This document shows positions 54,131-64,000 of a DNA stretch of 64,000 bases, piece by piece; position 1 is the first letter of the stretch, and every line of letters starts with the position of its first letter. Both the position numbers and the translations under genes were made by a program. This DNA is from Auanema rhodensis (lineage: Eukaryota > Nematoda > Chromadorea > Rhabditida > Rhabditidae): NCBI GenBank assembly GCA_964057225.1, contig OZ059896.1:10788001-10852000 (forward strand), in the 5' to 3' direction. Below the pieces are notes generated by a model. That model had not been told where the DNA came from. It was given only the letters and a program-made list of their open reading frames with translations, and ran no database searches.

Positions 54131-55274
54131 AAGTCATATAAGCAATTGAAAATCATAGACAAATAATAATCGGAAATGAATTGAATATCTTTAAAGAAAC
54201 TTTGAGAACAAGAATAAGAAAATTTTAAATATATTTACTATAAGTTTGTAATATATGTATCTATGTATGTATGTGTTCATACATATCCATATGCATATTT
54301 AGAAGATTTATAAGAAAATCATCTTCTTTTTTTTTTGAATAGAAATATTCATTTAAATACATAAAAACATATATATAAACTATATTTAACTATATAATAT
54401 AATATATGTTTTTTTTTTCAAAATATTTATTCATACATATGTATATATGCATATATCTATATGATATTCATTTTCTTTCGCTCCATCTTCTCAAATTCTC
54501 CAAAATCTACTTACAACTCTTGAGATATTTCTCATTTAAGTAGGCGTTAAAGTTTCCAATTTAAACCTTGTTCAACAAACTGAATTTGTTTGATTTCTGA
54601 AATGAGCCATGCTCCTCTGTTCAATGTTCCATTTCAAATTTTAATAGCTTTATAATGAATTATAAGTTTAAATAAATATTTTTAAATAAAATTCTTTATA
54701 TAATATTATAATTTATTAAATAATTATAAAATAATCTAACTGTTCCAAATATTTTTATTTAAAAAAAAATGAATTTGGATATAAATGATTTTCACGCAGA
54801 TATACATACATACATGTACATGTATATACATACACCCGGATCTATGATTTTCTCTTACAACTTAAATCCTCCACTAGAAACGATTACGTCACAAGCATTG
54901 ATGTAGGTTTTAAAAACCGAAAAAAGAAATATTTTTTGAGAAAAAGGTTTCTAAGAAGCAAGACCATACATTGTGTGTATATATAAGTACTCTTTGATTT
55001 TGAGAAACAATAATACTTCCTTATGTATTCAAATAATCTTTGAAATTTCTTTTTTATAAAATGAAGTTATTTAATTTCTTATTTATATTATATAATATTA
55101 ATTATTTGGCAATATTTGATTAATTAATTAGTTTGCCATTATAGAATCTTGAGCTCTACATAAGGTTAAGACTTTTCATGTTGTGAAAGTTCAATGTTTC
55201 TGTTCTTTCTTTCTCAATTCACCCTCTATGTTTTTATCTTTCTTTTCTTTTTTCTCTACATGTCTTATTCTCTT

Positions 55275-55352
55275 ACTCCCTTACTCTCTCTCACTCTCTC
55301 TCTCACTCTCTCTACCTCTCTCTCTCTCTACCTCTCTCTCAACCTCCCTGTC
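55275..55352. repeat. (TC)n-rich microsatellite
   Basis: CTCTCT runs broken by AC and AAC steps. The Ser/Leu-rich frames read through it are artefacts. Confidence 0.8.
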
Positions 55353-58300
55353 AGAACATGTCTTTTACAATCTTTAGTTAAGGACAAAGTATATTAAGAG
55401 AACTAAGTTCAGTCACAACAAAAGACTATGGAAGACGTTCAAACTATTTTTTTTTCAAAACTCAATGTTGAAATCTAGGAGATATCTGATATATTTTCTG
55501 CTTGATGAACACCATACTATCTTATATAATTCTGCAATATATACGTTTCCTTTTGTTATTTTTACAAAAGATTTATATTTATTTATTGTTGCGTATAGTC
55601 TATTTAAAATTCAGAAAACAAAAATCTTTTAATTTTTCTGTCTATTATAATTGGAATGTTATTATTATTCGTTTTTTTTCTTAAATCAATTGTTGCATCA
55701 CATAAAATTTATATATTTTAATATTAATATATATATATATACTTTTTTTATATTTTATATAATATATTTATATATAAAATTATAAATTTATATGTTTTTA
55801 TCTCATTACATTAGTGTTTAAATACTTATTCTTTGAAAGTAAAAACATGAAAAACAACATTTACTTTATGACCTACTGCATAACCTTGTTGGGATATGAT
55901 ACAAGTTTTCAAGAATTTTAAATTTACCATAAAGCTATAGCATTGTGTGTGTGTGTGTGTGTTCCAAGTTTTCAATATGTATATTTATATAGAAATCTAT
56001 CTAACTATATAATATATTTCTAATATTTAAGATTAAGATGAAATATATATTTGTATAAAATTTTAAAATCGAAGAAAATTATTGTCTGATCTTTATTGAA
56101 ACAGCTAAAACATTTTTTTTTGTTTTCAATACTTTTCTTCTAAACTCCCACATGAGCTATTTGCCGATTTCCATTTGGTTCCTGACGGTTCTGAACAACT
56201 AATTTATTATTCAAAGCTAGATATGTATATATGTATCCTTTTTTTTTAAATATTTTTATCTCATTTTCACTTTGTATTTGCTTCAAATAATTATATATAT
56301 ATACATATATATATATGTATATACATAGTTTCATAAAAGGTAAATTTGTATATTTGTAATATACACATATAGTATATAGTATATTATACATAATTATCTA
56401 TTTAAATATAAATTAATAAATATTATTAATATGTTATATACTTACTTGTACATACTATAACATTTTATATTTATATTTAAACATTTTCTGTGGTTAACTT
56501 GTATTTTATATTAATTTTATGTGACGATCAGCAGAGTTCTTTCTTAAGTGGCTCAAGATTTTTGGCTCATTTTCTTATACCAAACTTCTCTTCTTTTTCT
56601 TTATTTCACTTTTTCGATTTTCTCCTTTTTTATTAATCTTTTCCTTCTACTTTTTCTTTCAATTTTTTCTTTTTCTTCTTCTCTTATATCTTAGTTGATC
56701 TATCTTCTGAAGCTTATCCAATAGCCCCCAGGAGAACAAGCATTTTTCTGATTCTAAGTTAAAGCTTTATCTTATTTAAATTCAACTTCAATACATGTAA
56801 AAGTTCATTTTCATAAATCAAACTTTATAAGAATTTTTGTCTTTGTAAACCATAAATGAAATATTTCAACAAAGATAGACATTCTTCATAAACAGTTTGC
56901 TCATCTATGTCTACACATATTATTAATATAATCAATAACTATATATTCTATACTATAAACTATATTATTATTATTATTATTTTAAATAATTTTATATAAT
57001 TTTGAATTAATTATTATTACAAAAGCTTCAAAAAATAACTTATTATACATCTAAAGAATTGATGTTGAATTTTGAAAAAAAAAGTTATGATCATTTTTTT
57101 TTTCAAATGATGTGGTCATCTTCTGTTTTCTGGTTATGATTCTATTTTTTCTTTTGTTTATCAAATCTTATTCATTACTATGAATGTTGTTATTCTTTCT
57201 TCTACTTTTGGTGGTACTCTTTCTCTTTACCCCACCCCCCACCACCTCTTTCCACTCCACTCCACTCCATTCTTTTGCCATCTATTTCGGCTCTCATGCT
57301 CATCCAATCTCCTCCTCATGTCAGAAGAACGTTTCTTGATCATACAGAAGTTTTTAGTTTTTAATTTATCCATTTTCTATTTGATCTCCAGGGACACGAT
57401 CAAATATCTCCCATATGGCTTTAACTTCTTCAGCATTTTTTTTCCTGAGACTTTGTCGTTCATCTTTAATTTTTCTCACAATATTTTTTGCATCATTCAA
57501 TATTTGCAAGAAATAAGGCTACATATTTGAAGTTTTAGTTTTTTGTAAGAAATAGTAAAATTTTACAAACAGCTTTGAACTTTTTTTTTCGTTTATTTTT
57601 AGAAAATACATAATTTTTTGCACTTAATTTGGATGACAATGACAAGAATATACGAGAAAACTTCCTTAAATACTGCATTGAAGTATTTACTTTCAGAGAT
57701 ATGAAACAATGTTTTATTTGTTTTTAAATATCTTTCAATAATAATTTCAATTTCTTTATTATTATAGTTCTTATATTTATTAATTGGATCTTGCTCTTCT
57801 TCTTCAAGAAACATATGAATGCTTAAACTCATGTTTATCTCAACATTCGTTTCCTTTCTATTTCATATATTCGTGATAAAGAGGATGAAAGCAATATGAA
57901 TAAAATACAACAAACTTTGAAAAGTGGATAAAAGCCTTGAATTGCCTACCCAATTTTCAGATAAAAAAGTGAGCAAAATTGGTTCTGGCTGTACTTAGTG
58001 CTCTCACATCGACATGGCATGAACTGGTGCACAAACTCACTCACAACCAGCCATTGAACGATTAATTTGCTCTAATTTTTCTATGTGCCTTGTCTCAAGT
58101 TCTTACTCCCTTTTTGATTGTTATGTCCAATTTTGACTAAGAGCTTCGTTCATTCAACCTTGACTGAACATTTAAAAATCTTATAGAAAAGAAATTTTTC
58201 CTATTAATCTGTTTTATACTTCATTTGTACATTCGATGTCTACTAAGAGACATATTACTATAACTATGTACACACTTTTTTTTTCGCCAAAAACGAAAGA

Positions 58301-59015
58301 GTATAGCACATCAGGCAAATAATTTTTTTTGTTGTTATATTTTCTTTTACTATACTATGTTATTTTAAATTCTTTAATTAACTATATATATATATAGACA
58401 TATAGACATATAGACATATAGACATTATTTAAATATTAAAATTATTTATAAGAATATATGAAATTTTAATTTAATTAAATGAGAAATCTTTTGCGGGTCA
58501 TCTTCTTACCTCGTTTTCATTTTCTGACATGTACATACATATCCAGATATTATGTATATCTGTATATACACATATATACTCCAATAATTTTATATAAAGC
58601 TAAATATCTACATATACATGTATATATCTATATATATATATAGATAAATAGATAGATTGATATATCTTGTACACATGTATATGAGCATGATGATGCAAGA
58701 TGTAATAGCATAGCCTATGTACCTTAACAATGAACAAAAAATTATAAAATCCATTTATTTTAGAAGATAGTATGTAAACAATTTCTTAAAATTTCTATTA
58801 ATTTACTTCCAGAAATTTATTCTTTTTCAAAATTATTCTTATAATTTTTCAAACTAATTGACAACTATTCATTAAAATTTTAATTTAACTATAACGTCAT
58901 CTTCTAATTATGAATATTTTTTTTTATTTTATTCTTTTTTGATTTAATATTTTCTTATAAATCTAATTATTTCATTTATTATTTCTTTATAAATAATTTT
59001 ATTCACATTTAAAGG

Positions 59016-62000
59016 ATGTCGAATTCAACTCAAGCACGTTGCTATCCTGACGACCATCTGCTTCTTATGGGAAACCTAGAGAAATATATAAATAATGTTT
59101 GTTCTGATTCTTGAATAATGAAAAATAAAATAATGAAATCAAATTATTTGATACTATATGTTCATTAATTTATTTGATTTTTGATCAAATTTGGCTGTAT
59201 TTCTTAGATACTGTTGGCTTTTTTTTTGATGCAAAAGATATATCAAGCGTATATGATTAGTATATATAAATATAAGTTTATATATATATATATATATATA
59301 ACTATATATAAATATATATATATATATAAGTTTAAGTATACAATATAATATGGATTTAGTTTGAAAACTTTCGTTTAAATATCTGTATGCAATCATTCCT
59401 TGTGTGTCCAATTCTGACAGATAAATTGCTATTTAAAATATCTTCGTTGATGATACATCATTGACAGGAGACAAGCGAATTAAATTAGATGAAAAAAAGA
59501 CAAAAATTAGAAACTATTTTAGATTGAAGCATTTCACTTTTTACTTGGTAATAAATTAAACAATAAAATGAAAAAGTAATTAATTTAAATTGACAATTTT
59601 TTTCTTTTCAGTATATTTTTCCCATTCAATTCTTCATCACAGTTATTGGAAATCTGTTAACCATGTCAGTACTTTTAAGTGCTCATATGAGAAATAGGTA
59701 AGAATAGAACTCATTTTTATTTTTTAAAACAAACAACAAGTAATAGAAATTATATATAATAAACAAAAAAAAACATAATAACGTCATATTTAATTCTCTT
59801 AATGTGATGTTTGACGTTCAACCATTTGCAACATCAATTGAATAAGTTTAAAAATAATTCGTATTTAACTATATACATATTATTGATAATTAATAATCAT
59901 ATTTATATTATTTATTCTATTTTTCTGCAACTTTTCGTATATACATATATACATATTAATAGTATATAGTTGCATATGTGATTCTTAATGCGGTAAATAC
60001 AAAAGGAAAGTAATAATTCGATCATTTTTTACTTCAGTGATCGCCAAATTCAAAAAATGTCTTGTAAAGATGAAATAAAAAATGGAAAAAAGAAATCTCT
60101 TTATTTTCAGGGCCAACCATATACTCGCATGCTTAGCATTATGCGATATTTTGGTTTTTGCCATGATGTTTTCACACTACTTGGCTTCAATTGATCTTTT
60201 TTCAAGGAGTGTGGATTTTCGATTATTCCATTTTCATACAAAAGTACATTTTGCTGCTTTAACCAATTGGTTTTCAGCTGCAGCTATATGGTTCTAATAA
60301 TTTTTTTTTCAAAAAAAAAAAACAAATAAAAGTATTTTAGGTTTATATTGGCAGTATCAATTGAACGTTTAATGATTATTAAATATCCATTTAGATCATT
60401 AGAAGGATATAATGTATGTTATTATTATTATTCAAAAATAAATAAAAATTATATTTTTATAGAGTAAAAGGGTAGTTTTACTCACTTCATCTATATTTGC
60501 TGTTACATTTATTCTTACTAGGTATTTAATTATATATTATATACAGTATACAGTATACTATACAGTCATGTTGCTATGAAAGTCGGACACTCCCCTTTTT
60601 GAGGCTTCAGAAAGCCACTTCAAACTACAAAAAAACAGTTCTAGATCTTTGTAGTTTGTGTAAAAAGATACACATGTATCTAGTGAGTGTCCGAGGTTTA
60701 TCGCACATCACTGTATATATAAACATACATTTAGTTAATTATATAATATAATTTATAGTTATCATCATGTATCTCACACATGTATGGCTTGGATAGTATG
60801 TAACAATACTCAAGCTGTTGGAATATGCTTTCCTAATGTAATGGACTCATTCGGAAAACGTCCAAATCCGACATCATCACTTGTCAAAACTTGGATTAAT
60901 ATTTCCGTTTATTTGAATGCTGGTTTTGCAGTTTTACTTCCAATAATAGCTGTAGCTATCATTAATATTTCGTTGATACGATTATTGAAACGGAGAAATA
61001 ATGAGGTGAGAAAATTTCTTTTTTCAGATTCTTTGTATGAAAATTTGATTTTTTTAAGGAATTAATTATGAATAATGTTAGTTTAAATTCAACAACTTTA
61101 CATGAACAAGAAAAGAAAATGACAAATACTGTATTAGCAATCGTTTCATGTTTTTCTTTAACTCAAGGACCATCAGCTTTAGTTTTTACATTACATCGTT
61201 TATACCCAAATGCTCCGTAAGTTTGTATATATGCATAAAAGTCTATTTTTTTTTAATTTCAGTGCTATGAGAGATATATCAATAATAGCAAATCAATTGG
61301 TCTTAACAGGAAAAATGTTAAATGTTGTTCTATTCTGTTTAACATCTGAAAGCTTCCGCAAGAAAATGATGCATACATGTCGATGTTGGATGCTAATGAT
61401 TTTCTATTGTGATCGTTCAAAAGCTCGGTATGCATCTATATCTATATATTATATAATAATATATAATTAAAATAATTAGTTTTGTTACTGTATTGAACAA
61501 AAAATATTTTTTTTTACCAAAACGAATGAAATGTTCAATATTCGTATTGACTTTCTCTACATGAAAATGTAAATTTTGTGTAAAAAAATTCACTTTTCTA
61601 TCTTGTGATATTGATTTAAAACACGAAAGTATAGTTATATTTCTAGTTATAAAAATAGTATTGAAAGAAAAAATAATTATTAAGCAACAAATGTTTTCTA
61701 AAGGCTTATCTTTTTTTTTTCTTTTTATGAATAAGCATAATAAAAAGAAAAGCTGTAGATTATATCAAAAATAAAATTATAATTTGATAAATAGAGTCAA
61801 AAAAACATAATTGATTCACATCGTCATCTCACTTTAAACATCTTCATTCTTTAAAAAAAAATGAAATTATTTTAATATATCTGATATGCTTAAAGATTAT
61901 AATAATCACACAAAAATATATTAAATCTATCTTATGAAAACAATAATAAGTTTATATGAGGAAGTAAAATATATTTTACTATATAACATATAATATTCTT

Positions 62001-62201
62001 TTAAAATTTATTAATTTTAGATGGAGAATATCTCGTGAACAATCAAAATCTATTGTAACACAGAAGACTTCAATCGTGTATTCACCGTCAGGAAGAACTC
62101 GACGTGTATCAGCTTTATCGGATTCCATTTCAATGCGAACACAAGTACAACGTGATATATCTGATTCACCTCTTGTATCCTCCAGAAGTCAAAATTCATA
62201 A
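59016..62201 (+). CDS. Rhodopsin-family neuropeptide-type GPCR, copy 1
   Basis: Plus-strand gene, about 420 aa. Exon 1 codes MSNSTQARCYPDDHLLLMGN and LEKYINN, joined in phase 0 across an intron of about 515 bp to TM1 (YIFPIQFFITVIGNLLTMSV). TM2-3 are ANHILACLALCDILVFAMMF, FAALTNWFSAAAIWF and FILAVSIERLMIIKYPFRSL (ER-L in place of DRY). TM4 is KRVVLLTSSIFAVTFILT; the second loop has CMAWIVCNNTQAVGICF; TM5 is FAVLLPIIAVAIINISLIRL; TM6 NTVLAIVSCFSLTQGPSALV; TM7 NQLVLTGKMLNVVLFCLTSE. The C-tail is Ser/Arg-rich (SIVYSPSGRTRRVSALSDSI). The pattern resembles nematode FMRFamide/myosuppressin-like peptide receptors; the ligand is unknown. The gene carries an inverted-repeat element in an intron and faces a paralogous gene 3' end to 3' end. 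Confidence 0.85.
60561..60715. mobile_element. MITE-like element with about 32-bp terminal inverted repeats
   Basis: A 155-bp element in a GPCR intron. The left end is TACAGTCATGTTGCTATGAA, then AGTCGGACACTC; the right end, reverse-complemented, is TACAGTGATGTGCGATAAAC, then CTCGGACACTC. It is flanked by TA-rich sequence consistent with a TA target. Inside, CAAACTACAAA pairs with TTTGTAGTTTG, and AGATACACATGTATCT is a palindrome. The TACAGT ends and TA target fit Tc1/mariner-derived non-autonomous elements. No coding capacity. Confidence 0.75.
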
Positions 62202-62644
62202 ATATTTATTTCAAGATATCATTTATGTACAATTTGTTTTTTTTTTTTTTTGATTAATTAGTTACAAATTATTTTTATAAAAATCTGTTATTTCTCTTAT
62301 CCAACTGATACTTTCATCAATTTCATACACAATTTTCGCTTTTGTTTTTTAATAATACATGTATATGTACAAACAATCATTTTAATTATTTTAATTTATA
62401 GTCTATATCTAGAAAGATTTTCTCCTATTGTTTTTTTTTATATTTAAAACTAATTATTCTATTATATACTTATTTAATATTTATTTATCATTTTTATAAA
62501 ATGATATTCATGTATGTACATGCTTGCATATTATTTTCATTCTCTTTTGTTTTTTTTTTCAATTAAATACATTATTTTTTTTTAATTTATTACTTTTCTT
62601 CTTGTTGGCGATGAAAGATATTTTTTACAATTTTCAACTTTTTT
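62202..62644. other. shared 3' region of the two convergent GPCR genes
   Basis: 443 bp of T-rich DNA between the two stops. Nothing else seen. Confidence 0.6.
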
Positions 62645-64000
62645 TTACTCGTCAATACCCTGAACTGAATGAAGTTTTTGTGTTTCTGTTCTGTCCTGTG
62701 ATCGATTCTCACGAATCGGAGCATTAGATCCACGACGTGAACGCAATGTGCGCATCGAACCTCTAGTATCGGCTGATGAACTGAAGGCAAATTCCGATAA
62801 CCGTTTGCCAAAGCTGCTTCGCGTTAACTGGAATAGGAAAATTTAAAAATTCAAAAGTTTTGGGAAATAATGTTATAGATACGATGAAACACATACTCGT
62901 GGAAATTTTTTGAGCAGCATGACGAAACATTTCCGCCGAAAATATTCTGATGATAGACAGAACAGAATAAAATTAATTGTTTTGCCTGTTACAACTAAAC
63001 TGTTCGTTATACTAAAAATAGCTTTATGAAATCATATCAATAATATATATAAAATACCTGAAAACACTATAAAATGTTGTTCCGAGATGGCCGTAGCCTT
63101 CTAGAAGCTCCCAAATTACCATAACTGCTGATGGGCCTTGGGTCAGTGAAAAGCATAATCCAATGGCAATGACGGTTACAGTAACTTTTTGGCGTTGTTT
63201 CTGAAATTAAAATGAATTTAAGTAAAAAGAAACGAATTAAGATGATAAGCTTAACATGTTGATTGCGATTAAGAGGTCCACCACGTGCAGCTTCCCATTC
63301 AGCTAGGCTTGAATCAGAATTTCGAAGTTCTCGTATCATTAATATATTTAATAAAATAACGACAAGAATTGGAATGAATACAACCTAAAATGTGTTTTTT
63401 GAATATTTGAAATAATAAATGAGAATATACTAGAACAGCATTAAATATGGTTGATACTCTCATATATAACTTCTTTACAGGACTTGGAAAAATCTAGAAA
63501 TTAATCAAATTACTTAAATTACTTGAATTAACAGTTATAAATATATAAAAATAAGAATAAAATAAAATAATTTACTTACTATATCAATTTTTTTGTAAGT
63601 TCGTGGATGTTGATCACCAGCATAGTAACAAAAATCATAAAGTTGTGTACCATTGCAAAATGTCATGATTTCACAGTCGTATTCAAAATGATGATAAACA
63701 GTTAGTAAGCCTGTAAAAATATTTTTAAATTATAATTATATTCATATAACTTTTAAAAAAAGAAAGAATTACCTGTAGCAAAGAAGATAGAGCTTAATAC
63801 AAGAACCATCTTACCCCGTTGCCAATATAACTTGGAACGTAATGGCTGACGAATAATAAGAAATCGTTCAATTGAAACAGCTAATATAAGCCTATAATAA
63901 AGAAGTTATTCATATTTTTCAAATATAATAAATGAACCAAATAGCAGCTGCACTCATCCAATTGGCTACAGCAGCTATATGTTGTTTACTTTTCAAATAA
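62645..64000 (-). CDS. Rhodopsin-family neuropeptide-type GPCR, copy 2 (5' part missing at window edge)
   Basis: Minus-strand gene entering from the right edge, so TM1-2 are not seen. The visible part starts SKQHIAAVANWMSAAAIW (end of TM3 loop and TM3), then LILAVSIERFLIIRQPLRSK, LYWQRGKMVLVLSSIFFATG, the loop YHHFEYDCEIMTFCNGTQLY, TM5 VVFIPILVVILLNILMIREL, TM6 VTVIAIGLCFSLTQGPSAVM and TM7 NSLVVTGKTINFILFCLSSE. The C-tail is LTRSSFGKRLSEFAFSSSAD, then an Arg/Ser/Gln-rich end with a stop at 62645. SIER, CFSLTQGPSA and the TM7 block are shared with copy 1, so the two are an inverted, tail-to-tail duplicate pair with considerable divergence. Confidence 0.85.

Larger units (their letters stand above)
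52498..59015. other. 6.5-kb AT-rich gene-poor gap
   Basis: The longest gap in the window. It holds simple repeats: (TA)n at about 54096-54127 and 53967-54001, (TC)n at about 55280-55350, (GT)n at about 55945-55962, and many ATAC/GTAT palindromic patches. One modest coding candidate lies at 53176-53427. The right side is presumably the promoter of the GPCR gene. No RNA gene recognised. Confidence 0.6.

Noticed and set aside
55183-55397. Ser/Leu-rich frames at the TC tract
   Set aside because: Microsatellite translation; no coding context.

Overview
The window is nuclear DNA of a nematode. It is AT-rich, and its genes are split by many very short introns (mostly 40-60 bp, donors GTAAG/GTATT/GTTTT, acceptors TTTTAG/TTTCAG). 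Same-strand neighbours are closely spaced, sometimes with splice-acceptor sequences just upstream of start codons, as expected for trans-splicing and operons. The recognisable proteins (LIN-52, PAT-6/parvin, a UDP-galactopyranose mutase, FAT-type desaturase, nematode-style neuropeptide GPCRs) fit this. I cannot name the species.

Left part (1-13.4 kb, almost all minus strand): B9D2 (ciliary transition zone), a GT14 Core-2/I-branching-like glycosyltransferase, an equilibrative nucleoside transporter, MCM2, LIN-52, and a secreted Pro/Cys-rich repeat protein built by exon-plus-intron duplication. MCM2 has E2F-type sites and a CHR-like TTTGAA upstream, and the gene next to it encodes a subunit of the DREAM complex, which acts on such sites.

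Centre (13.49-31.02 kb): a tandem array of ten units of 1587-1923 bp. Every unit carries one complete plus-strand gene for a small secreted acidic Ser/Thr-rich protein made of 16-residue repeats (142-254 aa), with its own TATA box, plus a minus-strand copy of the last exons of parvin/pat-6. Unit lengths differ only by multiples of 48 bp, so all length change is in the coding minisatellite and the remaining sequence looks essentially identical from copy to copy. The full-length parvin gene sits at the right edge and uses the tail of unit 10; the other nine tails are orphan fragments. I do not recognise the secreted family. This array is the most unusual system in the window.

Right part (32-64 kb): a structured GC-richer intergenic element; DDX46/PRP5 helicase (minus); a divergent pair of plus-strand genes (a small TP-rich protein, then RPAP1); UDP-galactopyranose mutase (glf-1-like) and a delta-9 desaturase (minus); a long unrecognised coiled-coil protein (minus); a 6.5-kb AT-rich gap; and two tail-to-tail related rhodopsin-family GPCR genes, the second cut by the right edge. 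A 155-bp terminal-inverted-repeat element (MITE-like) lies in an intron of the first GPCR.

CDS coordinates run from start codon to stop codon and include introns. Exon junctions were read by eye and are not transcript-verified.
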